Assembly: GCA_913053915.1 (NCBI GenBank)
Contig: CAJXGP010000026.1
Location: 1 to 10,807 of the forward strand
Length of the DNA: 10,807 bases
Direction of reading: 5' to 3'
DNA from: an uncultured Ignavibacteriales bacterium
Lineage (GTDB): Bacteria > Bacteroidota > Ignavibacteria > Ignavibacteriales > Ignavibacteriaceae
This document shows, in pieces, positions 1 through 6,497 of the stretch. The translations under genes were made by a program, and so were the position numbers. Under the pieces are notes generated by a model that was not told the origin of the DNA, did no database searches, and worked only from the letters and a program-made list of their open reading frames with translations. Each line of letters opens with the position of its first letter. Position 1 is the first letter of the stretch.

Positions 1-1183
1 TACAAGTTTAATGATAAAAAACACAAAAGGGGAAATCAGCTTTCCTCCAATTAATAACTCATCCAAATGGGACAGTATTCATGTTGTTGCTAACGCTCCT
101 TCCGGCGCTACAATTACAATTATTCCAATTGGGATAAATAAAAATAATGAGCAAGATACGCTTTCATCAATAAATTTGAAAAATGGCTTTTCCGCACTGA
201 ACGAAATTAGCGCAGATAAGTACCGTAAATTAAAGTTAGTTGCAAAATTAGAAGCTAATGCAACAAGGGAATCTCCAAAATTAAATTCTATTGCTGTAAA
301 ATTTAATCTTTTACCTGAGCTCGGTACCAATTACCAGGTAGTATCGCTATCGAATGATTCTGTACTGATAGGCGGGAATGAAAAGCTCCGTTTTTTTGTC
401 TATAACGTTGGTGAAACCCCTGCCGATAGTTTTAATGTATCGGTTGACGTAGTAAATTCCGATAACATCCATAATAAAATTTTTGATGTTTTGGTAGATT
501 CGTTAAACCCTGATAGCAAAAAAGAATTCACGGTAAATTATAATACTTCCGATGGGAGCGGTGCAAAATCTTTTTATATAAATATTGACCCAAATAATAA
601 AATTTCCGAAATCTACAAAGACAATAATGTATATTCCATCCCATTTTATATTAAACCGGATACTATTCATCCCACATTGGCAATTACATTTAACGGAAAG
701 GATATCTTGGATGGTGATTACATCTCATCTCATCCTCTAATAAAGATTATGCTTAATGATAATTCCTTATTGCCAATCACCGATACTTCAGCAATCAGCA
801 TTAAGTTAAACGGTAAGCCAATTTATTATTCAGGTCATAAAAAAGAGCTGACTTACGTATTTAATACTTCCAATCCCAAGATGGTAGTAACATATAATCC
901 AAAATTAACCGACGGTGAATATACCCTTACCGTTGTTGGAAAAAATGCTTCAAATAATCCTGCAGGTTCTTCCGGGCTTCGGAAATTATTTACGGTTTCC
1001 AACGAAGCGCGGATTTTATATGTATATAATTATCCTAATCCATTCTCAAGCGACACCTATTTTACATTCAAGTTAACTCAGGTCCCGGATGAAATTAAAA
1101 TAAAAATATATACAATTGCCGGAAGGTTAATCAAAGAAATAAAACTAAATCGATCCCAATTAAAATATTTATTAATAAACTGA
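1..1183 (+). CDS. 3' end of a large secreted protein with CARDB-like and truncated T9SS sorting domains (possible C25/PorU-like peptidase)
   Basis: The reading frame is open to the window edge. The first ATG (base 11) has no ribosome site and no signal peptide follows it, so this is the C-terminal part of a longer gene. Numbering from that Met, residues about 105-213 look like a CARDB-type beta-sandwich (VYNVGETPADSF, then EIYKDNNVYSIPFYI). Residues 220-330 look like a second Ig-like domain (LDGDYISSHPLIKI). YPNPF at 341-345 opens a type A sorting domain, the T9SS export and surface-attachment signal. That domain stops about 50 residues after YPNPF and lacks the usual final strands with a WDG-like motif and G-x-Y. 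From memory, this domain order is typical of the tail of C25 (gingipain/PorU-like) peptidases in Ignavibacteria, but the catalytic part is outside the window, so the family is an inference. It is probably co-transcribed with the barrel gene 9 bp downstream. Confidence 0.6.
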   Translation, partial: TSLMIKNTKGEISFPPINNSSKWDSIHVVANAPSGATITIIPIGINKNNEQDTLSSINLKNGFSALNEISADKYRKLKLVAKLEANATRESPKLNSIAVKFNLLPELGTNYQVVSLSNDSVLIGGNEKLRFFVYNVGETPADSFNVSVDVVNSDNIHNKIFDVLVDSLNPDSKKEFTVNYNTSDGSGAKSFYINIDPNNKISEIYKDNNVYSIPFYIKPDTIHPTLAITFNGKDILDGDYISSHPLIKIMLNDNSLLPITDTSAISIKLNGKPIYYSGHKKELTYVFNTSNPKMVVTYNPKLTDGEYTLTVVGKNASNNPAGSSGLRKLFTVSNEARILYVYNYPNPFSSDTYFTFKLTQVPDEIKIKIYTIAGRLIKEIKLNRSQLKYLLIN

Positions 1184-1192
1184 ATTACCAAA

Positions 1193-2566
1193 ATGAAAAA
1201 ATATTTACTTATTTGTGTTTTTATTATAATATCCATACCTGCTTTTGCTCAGTTTAACCGGTACCCAAAAGTTGATCAAGGTAATATTGCCGGCGGCTTG
1301 GGATTAAACTGGATAAACGGCGAACTTTATTACCGTTTCCATTTTACTCCGGATATATCATTTGCAAATTTTGGTATTGGGTTGAATCTTAATATAGATG
1401 TAAATAAAAACGGCAATATCCGTAAAAAAGATTTCAATACATTTTCTGATTACCTCAGTATTATTCGCTATATAAGATACGGTTTAAAACATGATCCGGT
1501 ATATATAAAACTTGGTGCATTGGATTATTATACATTGGGAACGGGAAATATTATTTACCAATATAATAATAGTCCCTCTATTGATAATCGGAAAATAGGA
1601 TTAATCGCGGATATCGATTTTGGAGATTTCGGGTTTGAATCGATTTACAGTCAATTTGCAGAAGCCGGTGTTGTAGGTGTACGAATTTATGTCAGACCTT
1701 TAAAATTTACTTCAGCCGCAGCGATTCCTATAATTGGAAATTTGGAAATCGGCGGGTCTTATGCCGCTGATTTTAATAAATATTCAGGGGTTGTATTTAC
1801 ATATGATCCTAGTATAGCTGGACCACTGCCTCCGTTCCCGATCCGTTATTATAACCGCGTAGAAGACAGAGGTAGAATGCAAATTATTGGACTAGATGTA
1901 AGTTTACCAATTATCAGATCAAGTATATTCAATCTTCAGATATATTCCAATTATGCCAAGATTATAAATTATGGAAGCGGTGTTGCAACCGGTATTCAAA
2001 TTAATCTAAACGGGTTGGGGATATTCAATGCATCGGTCAAACTGGAAAGGAGGTTTAACAAAGCACAATATATTCCTTCATATTTCAATTCGATGTATGA
2101 GGTTCAAAGATATCGTGTCAATACAACAAATAGAGTTTATCCAAGTAAAGCAACATACCTTTCGTCTATAACAAATCCGGACAATGGAATTTTCGGTCAG
2201 TTAAATCTTCATTTTTTAGGTGTGCTGGATATTACGGGGAGCTATCAAAGACTTGATAAGATGCCGAATAGCGGTATACTTCATTTGGTCGCTAATGTTG
2301 CTCCGCAGGGATTACCTGTGGTTGTAAGGGGAGGGTATGATAAATTGAATATCGGCAATGAATCTCAAATTTTTAAAGTAGATAATAATTCATATATGTA
2401 TTTTGAACTCGGATATAAACCGTTACCATATATGATTGTTTCAATGAGATATAATTGGACCTTCACGCCGGTTCGTGATGCTGATAACAATGTAATTTAT
2501 TATCAACCTCAAAAAAGGATTGAACCGAGAATTTCATTCGTATATCCTTTTAAATTAGGTCGATAA
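1193..2566 (+). CDS. outer-membrane beta-barrel protein of unknown function
   Basis: This is a 457-residue protein with a clear Sec signal peptide: KK, a hydrophobic core, and probable cleavage after AFA at residue 19. The mature part is rich in glycine, aromatic residues and alternating hydrophobic/polar stretches, typical of outer-membrane barrel strands (for example GLGLNWINGELYYRFHF and MYFELGYKPLPYMIVSMRY). It ends RISFVYPFKLGR, a plausible final strand. I do not recognise the family. It does not show the N-terminal pattern I associate with PorV/FadL-type proteins, although porV follows porU in some Bacteroidota. The start ATG lies 9 bp after the preceding stop with no Shine-Dalgarno sequence, so translation probably depends on coupling with the upstream gene. 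The spacing suggests a joint role with that secreted protein at the cell surface; this is inference only. Confidence 0.75.
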   Translation: MKKYLLICVFIIISIPAFAQFNRYPKVDQGNIAGGLGLNWINGELYYRFHFTPDISFANFGIGLNLNIDVNKNGNIRKKDFNTFSDYLSIIRYIRYGLKHDPVYIKLGALDYYTLGTGNIIYQYNNSPSIDNRKIGLIADIDFGDFGFESIYSQFAEAGVVGVRIYVRPLKFTSAAAIPIIGNLEIGGSYAADFNKYSGVVFTYDPSIAGPLPPFPIRYYNRVEDRGRMQIIGLDVSLPIIRSSIFNLQIYSNYAKIINYGSGVATGIQINLNGLGIFNASVKLERRFNKAQYIPSYFNSMYEVQRYRVNTTNRVYPSKATYLSSITNPDNGIFGQLNLHFLGVLDITGSYQRLDKMPNSGILHLVANVAPQGLPVVVRGGYDKLNIGNESQIFKVDNNSYMYFELGYKPLPYMIVSMRYNWTFTPVRDADNNVIYYQPQKRIEPRISFVYPFKLGR

Positions 2567-2617
2567 AAATAACATAACGAGGTTGTTTAAAATATAATTA
2601 TTACTTCACCTTAAAAA

Positions 2618-2638
2618 GCCACGTCCTTTGGGCGTGGT
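2618..2638. repeat. strong GC hairpin, possibly an IS200/IS605-type end or terminator
   Basis: CCACGTCC (2619-2626), loop TTT, GGGCGTGG (2630-2637) form an 8-bp stem with one G-T pair, extendable by a flanking G-T pair. It stands out in very AT-rich surroundings. A hairpin with a short loop flanked by AAAAAG and TCATG resembles the subterminal hairpins of IS200/IS605-family elements and related small palindromic elements. No transposase is nearby, so at most this is a remnant or a non-autonomous copy. No U-tract follows, which argues against a classical rho-independent terminator, but it could still protect or end the upstream transcript. Confidence 0.4.
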
Positions 2639-2844
2639 CATGTTCTTATGGCTATGCCTGTATTTTGAGCATAAATTAAATAATGAATCTTGATTAACGG
2701 ATAATCATAGAGTCTCTATCAATGTTTATATTAATTTTCTTTCAATATATCTTGACATACCAGTTTTCTTTACGGGGAAAAACAACAATATTGTTGAGGA
2801 TAATATACATCCAATACATATTCCCATTTCACAAATGCAATCAT

Positions 2845-2868
2845 TCCCTTACCGTAAAAGGTATGGGA
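2845..2868. other. stem-loop in the intergenic spacer
   Basis: TCCCTTACC (2845-2853) pairs with GGTATGGGA (2860-2868) around a GTAAAA loop, with one T-T mismatch, giving a 9-position stem. It lies upstream of the Pho box, so it is not in the leader of a Pho-driven porin transcript. It may belong to a transcript from further upstream, to a small RNA, or to nothing functional. Confidence 0.3.
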
Positions 2869-2944
2869 CATGTAGTGTCTGCTTACAATTATAGACGTTT
2901 CATAATAGTAAATATTACAATTATTTCTTTCCTCCATAAATGTA

Positions 2945-2984
2945 TTAACAATTTCTTAACACAAGCGTAATCTTAGCTTAACAC
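2945..2984 (+). promoter_or_regulatory. Pho box: 11-bp-phased TTAACA repeats upstream of the porin/pst locus
   Basis: TTAACA occurs at 2945-2950, 2956-2961 and 2978-2983. The start-to-start distances are 11 and 22 bp, so all three sit in one 11-bp register; the missing third unit (2967-2972, GTAATC) is a degenerate copy. Two perfect units have the extended form CTTAACAC. Direct repeats of this hexamer at one-helix-turn spacing are the known binding architecture of the PhoB/PhoP/SphR family of phosphate response regulators (TTAACA-like in Bacillus PhoP, CTTAACC-like in cyanobacterial SphR, CTGTCAT in E. coli PhoB). The location about 100 bp before the porin start, at the head of the phosphate-uptake locus, fits exactly. 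The regulator itself is not in the window. Confidence 0.8.
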
Positions 2985-2994
2985 TGTGGATGCT

Positions 2995-3039
2995 TATTCT
3001 TAGTATTATTGACATATCACTTTTTTGTGAATATGTAAT
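2995..3039 (+). promoter_or_regulatory. candidate promoter region for the porin-pstS transcript
   Basis: Two candidates are visible. TATTCT (2995-3000) lies 11 bp after the last TTAACA, about where a Pho-activated promoter lacking a -35 box would place its -10 element. Alternatively, a perfect TTGACA (3009-3014) precedes TGTAAT (3034-3039) with a 19-bp spacer, longer than ideal. That spacer contains TCAC-TTTTTT-GTGA (3017-3030), an inverted repeat that could be an operator. No Bacteroidota-type TAnnTTTG element was seen. The transcription start cannot be settled from sequence. Confidence 0.35.
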
Positions 3040-3085
3040 TTAACTAATATACTAATTTATTAATAACAAAGGTAAATAAAAGCTT

Positions 3086-4129
3086 ATGAACAAATTTGTT
3101 GTACTTCTATTAAGCGCAGTGTTGGCACTTTCCGGTATATCAAAAGCTCAAAACAAGTCCGGATTTCCGAAAGTCAAAATTCACGGTTTAGCATTTGGAG
3201 ATTTTTTTTATAATGTGGAAAATCACAATCCATCATTAATGGATCTCAATGGCGTTAATTTCAGGAGAATCTATTTTACTGGAGATTTCATTATTGCAAA
3301 TAATTTTTCTTCTAGATTCCGTCTGGAAACAGATTATATTGGAAGACCAAACCGCAATGAACTAGGTGTTATGGTAAAGGATGCATGGTTAAAATGGCAT
3401 AATATCTTCAAAGGATCGGATTTGGTGTTCGGTCTTTCTCCAACCCCTGCTTTTGATGTTTCAGAGGCTGTTTGGGGGCATCGTTATCTGGAAAAAACAA
3501 TCATGGATTTAAATCATATTGTCGGCTCAAGAGATCTAGGTATAGACTTAAAAGGTAACTTTAATCAAAGTGGTTCTTTAAAATATTGGGTGAAATTAGG
3601 TAATAATTCCGGCAACAAAGCCGAAGCCAATAAGTTTAAAAGATATTATGGATTGCTGGAATTTATTCCTTCATCGAATTTTCTGATTGTAGTATATGGA
3701 GATTTTGCATCGGCAGATCCAATTGTCGATCCTTATGATGACCAAAGTAAAAACAATAACAGTGTTGTCGGCGCACTTTTCCTGAATTATAAAGAAAAGG
3801 GGATCTTTTCATTAGGATTTGAAGGCTTTATTCGTTCAACTCAGAACGGTGTAATCTCTGCAATAAGTCCTTCTGAATCACTTCAAGGGCGCGGTATTTC
3901 AATTTGGGCTTATACAAATTTAAGTAAGGTCGTTCAATTAGTTGCCCGTTATGACAACGTTAATTTAAACACTGATGCAAGTAACGACGGAAAATCATTA
4001 ATATTGGCAGGAGTTCAATTTAATCCAACAACAGAAGTAAGTATAACTCCTAATATTGAAGTGTTCTCATATCAGAGCGGTGTAAAAAGTGATGTTATTC
4101 CACGAATAACATTTTACTTGCAATTTTAA
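3086..4129 (+). CDS. outer-membrane porin, probably phosphate-selective (OprO/OprP-like)
   Basis: This is a 347-residue protein with a Sec signal peptide cleaved near SKA-Q (residue 21). The mature chain alternates short amphipathic strands and turns (GLAFGDFFYNV, FRRIYFTGDFIIANNFSSRFRLETDY) and ends RITFYLQF. The terminal Phe is the usual signal for barrel assembly. A porin of the phosphate-selective O/P type fits both the strand pattern and the position directly before pstS, behind a Pho box. Substrate selectivity cannot be proven from sequence, and the chain is shorter than Pseudomonas OprP. AAAGG (3068-3072) lies a rather distant 13 nt before the ATG. The 66-bp gap to pstS has no terminator, so the two are probably co-transcribed. 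Its likely role is letting phosphate into the periplasm when it is scarce. Confidence 0.75.
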   Translation: MNKFVVLLLSAVLALSGISKAQNKSGFPKVKIHGLAFGDFFYNVENHNPSLMDLNGVNFRRIYFTGDFIIANNFSSRFRLETDYIGRPNRNELGVMVKDAWLKWHNIFKGSDLVFGLSPTPAFDVSEAVWGHRYLEKTIMDLNHIVGSRDLGIDLKGNFNQSGSLKYWVKLGNNSGNKAEANKFKRYYGLLEFIPSSNFLIVVYGDFASADPIVDPYDDQSKNNNSVVGALFLNYKEKGIFSLGFEGFIRSTQNGVISAISPSESLQGRGISIWAYTNLSKVVQLVARYDNVNLNTDASNDGKSLILAGVQFNPTTEVSITPNIEVFSYQSGVKSDVIPRITFYLQF

Positions 4130-4132
4130 AAT

Positions 4133-4149
4133 TATTGATAATATCAATA
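4133..4149. promoter_or_regulatory. 17-bp perfect palindrome between porin and pstS
   Basis: TATTGATA-A-TATCAATA has 8-bp arms around a single central base, starting 3 bp after the porin stop codon. The one-base loop makes an RNA hairpin unlikely, so a dimeric protein binding site is the more natural reading. No regulator is implied by name. Confidence 0.3.
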
Positions 4150-4155
4150 GGTTAG

Positions 4156-4174
4156 TTAACAAAATCATTTAACA
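4156..4174 (+). promoter_or_regulatory. possible weak second Pho-type site before pstS
   Basis: TTAACA occurs at 4156-4161 and 4169-4174, 22 bp before the pstS start codon. The spacing is 13 bp rather than the 11 bp of the site before the porin, and only two units are present, so this may be chance in AT-rich DNA. If real it would give pstS its own phosphate-controlled input. Confidence 0.25.
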
Positions 4175-4195
4175 AATTAAAAAAGGTGTTACGTT

Positions 4196-5248
4196 ATGAA
4201 AGCTAAATTCATTTTAATACTTGCTCTACTCATAGGAGCTTTATCAGGTGTTTCGAGTGCACAAGTTCAATTAAATGGAGCCGGGGGAACTTTCCCTTTT
4301 GTTATTTATTCTAAGTGGTTTGCTGTTTATCAACAGAAAACCGGTGTGCAAATAAACTATCAAGCTATTGGCAGCGGTGCAGGAATCAGACAAGTAATTG
4401 AAGGTACTGTCGATTTCGGTGCTAGCGATGGTCCGATGAATGATCGGCAATTAGCTGAAGCAAAAAGAAAACGCGGTACGGAAGTTCTTCACATACCAAC
4501 AGTGTTAGGTGGAATTGTATTAAGTTACAATCTGCCGGAGTTAAATAAAACTTTGCGATTGGACGGCAAAACGGTAGGTGATATTTTCTTGGGTAAAATT
4601 ACAATGTGGAATGATAAAAGGATTAAAGAGCTTAATCCTGGTATCAATTTACCTGATCAACCAATCTTAGTAGCTCACCGTTCGGATGGTAGCGGTACTT
4701 CTTTTATATTTACAAATTATTTATCAAAAGTTAATTCCGTTTGGAAAAAGAAGGTCGGCTTTGGTACTTCTGTAAACTGGCCGGTCGGACTTGGTGGTAA
4801 AGGGAATCAAGGTGTTGCCGGTCTAATAAAACAAACCGAGGGTTCTATAGGTTATATTGAGCTTGCTTACGCAGTTCAAAATAAGTTGTCGTATGCTTTA
4901 CTAAAAAATAAAGCAGGAAATTTTGTAAAGGCTAATTTCAATACGGTTTCTGATGCCGCTGTTGGAGCTGCTAAAAATATGCCTAGCGATTTGAGAGCGA
5001 TTATTACTAATGCCGGCGGTAAAAATTCATATCCTATTTCCGGTTTTACATGGCTACTTATTTATAAGAATATGCATAATAAACAAAAAGCCGAAGAACT
5101 TGTTAGATTTTTACATTGGGCTATGGAAAAAGGTGAATCTTATGCCAAAAAGCTTTTTTATGCTCCGTTACCTAAATCCGTTATCAAACTTTGTGAAAAG
5201 AAAATTGATTCTATTACTTATAACGGACATAAAATAAATGTTAAGTAA
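4196..5248 (+). CDS. pstS: PstS, periplasmic phosphate-binding protein
   Basis: PstS binds inorganic phosphate in the periplasm and delivers it to the PstCA permease. The 350-residue length is normal for the family. A signal peptide ends near SSA-QVQ (residue 22), and no lipobox Cys is present, so it should be soluble rather than a lipoprotein. The phosphate-contact motifs are in the expected order: GAGGTFPF (28-35), GSGAG (59-63), FGASDGPM (74-81), HRSDGSGTSF (161-170) and GKGNQGVAG (201-209). The Arg-Ser-Asp-Gly-Ser-Gly-Thr segment and the ASD aspartate are the key ligands in characterised PstS proteins. AAAAGGTG (4181-4188) is a good ribosome site 7 nt before the ATG. The distance to pstC is 283 bp and contains a palindromic repeat, which may allow more PstS than permease to be made. 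Confidence 0.96.
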   Translation: MKAKFILILALLIGALSGVSSAQVQLNGAGGTFPFVIYSKWFAVYQQKTGVQINYQAIGSGAGIRQVIEGTVDFGASDGPMNDRQLAEAKRKRGTEVLHIPTVLGGIVLSYNLPELNKTLRLDGKTVGDIFLGKITMWNDKRIKELNPGINLPDQPILVAHRSDGSGTSFIFTNYLSKVNSVWKKKVGFGTSVNWPVGLGGKGNQGVAGLIKQTEGSIGYIELAYAVQNKLSYALLKNKAGNFVKANFNTVSDAAVGAAKNMPSDLRAIITNAGGKNSYPISGFTWLLIYKNMHNKQKAEELVRFLHWAMEKGESYAKKLFYAPLPKSVIKLCEKKIDSITYNGHKINVK

Positions 5249-5325
5249 ATTATTTATAATTTATGGTACATCAAAAAAAAGTATTTATATTGTAAAATAA
5301 AATTTCAATTTTTGTTTATGATTGT

Positions 5326-5476
5326 GTCCACTCTGAAAAATATTGATGTGTCATTCTGAATTGCCTGTCCGCCTCAGGCGGAAAGTAAAGAATTTCTAAT
5401 CTATTGTGTAAAATAAGAGATTCTTCAGTTGTCTCGTTTCTTCAGAATGAATCTACTGAGTTTTTTTAGAATGGAC
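5326..5476. repeat. nested palindromic dispersed repeat, copy A (pstS-pstC gap)
   Basis: The inner unit is bounded by a perfect 10-bp inverted repeat, TCATTCTGAA (5351-5360) and TTCAGAATGA (5441-5450). Inside is the hairpin CCGCC-TCA-GGCGG (5369-5381), followed by AGATTCTTC (5418-5426). An outer pair surrounds it: GTCCACTCTGAAAAA (5326-5340) against TTTTTTAGAATGGAC (5462-5476), complementary at 13 of 15 positions. A second copy of the inner unit occurs at 8385-8480 in the same orientation, with 25 identical bases (5362-5386 and 8396-8420). It is non-coding and MITE- or REP-like. It lies in the leader before pstC, where RNA folding could lower read-through or stabilise upstream pstS mRNA. Confidence 0.75.
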
Positions 5477-5531
5477 TCATGATTATAAATTGAGATATAA
5501 TTCTGAAGTTATTTCTAATAATAAGGAAAAA

Positions 5532-6497
5532 TTGAATTCAAAAAAAACTTCAAGGAAAAATAATTTAATAAAGCGCCTGCTGGGTTCCAGAAATCTTGGC
5601 GATTTGATTTTCGAAAGACTAACCCTGCTATTTGCGGTGTTAGTTTTTTTATTGATTGTCTTTATGGGTTACGAAATGTATACCCAGTCAAAGCTCTCAA
5701 TTTCGAAATTCGGTTGGCATTTTTTATTTAACACAACGTGGAACCCCGTAGATGAGGTTTTCGGCGCTGCTCCGGCAATATTCGGGACTTTAGTATCATC
5801 GTTTTTAGCTCTATTAATTTCTTTACCGTTAGGTCTTGGAGTAGCAATATTTCTTTCCGAACTTTCACCGTCATGGCTGGAAAAACCCCTTTCTTTTTTA
5901 ACGGAATTACTGGCTGGAATTCCCAGTGTGGTTTATGGGCTTTGGGGTATTTTTATTCTTGTTCCCTGGTTAAGAACAGTAGTTGAACCTTTTTTAATGA
6001 AACATTACGGATATTTACCTTTTTTTAAAGGAGTGCCTTACGGTTTTGGAATGTTGGCTGCTGTGATTATTTTATCGATAATGGTATTACCGATTATTTC
6101 TTCAATATCGAGAGATGTTTTAAAAGCCGTTCCAACCTCACAACGGGCAGCAGCTTTTGCATTGGGTGCTACAAAATGGGAATCGACAAAAATTGTGTTG
6201 GCTAATGCCCGTACAGGGATTCTAGGCGCAACGATGCTTGGTATGGGAAGGGCGGTAGGTGAAACTATGGCGGTAACAATGGTCATTGGTAATCGTCCAA
6301 TGATTTCTGCTTCATTGTTTAACCCATCTTACACTATGGCAAGCGTATTGGCAAATGAATTTACCGAAGCAACAAGCGATCTCTACCTAAATTCCCTCAT
6401 TGAATTGGCTCTTATTTTATTTATCATTACAATAATAATAAATATAGCAGCTAGGCTGCTCGTTTGGAGTATGGAGAGAAAATGGAAAAAAGCATAA
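5532..6497 (+). CDS. pstC: PstC, phosphate ABC transporter permease
   Basis: PstC forms half of the inner-membrane phosphate channel with PstA. The protein has a basic N-terminal tail, a first membrane span at about residues 31-49, and further spans near 80-108, 124-146, 171-193, 229-253 and 288-311. The cytoplasmic EAA-type coupling loop that contacts PstB lies at about 199-248 (AVPTSQRAAAFALGATKWES, then GMGRAVGETMA). LLAGIPSVVYGLWGIF is highly characteristic of PstC. No ATG is available before the first span. I prefer TTG at 5532, which has AAGGA (5523-5527) 4 nt upstream and gives 321 residues, close to E. coli PstC. An upstream TTG at 5490 would add 14 residues but lacks a ribosome site and sits 13 bp from the palindromic repeat. 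The gene overlaps pstA by 16 bp. Confidence 0.95.
   Translation: MNSKKTSRKNNLIKRLLGSRNLGDLIFERLTLLFAVLVFLLIVFMGYEMYTQSKLSISKFGWHFLFNTTWNPVDEVFGAAPAIFGTLVSSFLALLISLPLGLGVAIFLSELSPSWLEKPLSFLTELLAGIPSVVYGLWGIFILVPWLRTVVEPFLMKHYGYLPFFKGVPYGFGMLAAVIILSIMVLPIISSISRDVLKAVPTSQRAAAFALGATKWESTKIVLANARTGILGATMLGMGRAVGETMAVTMVIGNRPMISASLFNPSYTMASVLANEFTEATSDLYLNSLIELALILFIITIIINIAARLLVWSMERKWKKA

Larger units (their letters stand above)
2567..2944. other. intergenic spacer without a convincing gene
   Basis: This AT-rich spacer separates the secretion-type gene pair from the phosphate locus. It holds two stem-loops (2618-2638 and 2845-2868), listed separately. The only sizeable open frame on the + strand (2722-2970) begins with a run of hydrophobic codons, has no ribosome site, runs into the Pho box and resembles no protein I know, so I treat it as chance. 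No tRNA, transposase remnant or CRISPR-like repeat is visible. Confidence 0.6.

Noticed and set aside
2722..2970. 82-codon open frame on the + strand between the barrel gene and the porin
   Set aside because: It has no ribosome site, its low-complexity hydrophobic start reflects AT-rich DNA, it overlaps the Pho box, and no family is recognisable.
5490..5531. Upstream TTG start for pstC giving 335 residues
   Set aside because: There is no Shine-Dalgarno sequence. The downstream TTG at 5532 has AAGGA and gives the normal PstC length. The upstream start cannot be excluded.
6464..6481. Upstream TTG start for pstA
   Set aside because: The ATG at 6482 is preceded by GGAGAGAA and gives a normal PstA N-terminus.
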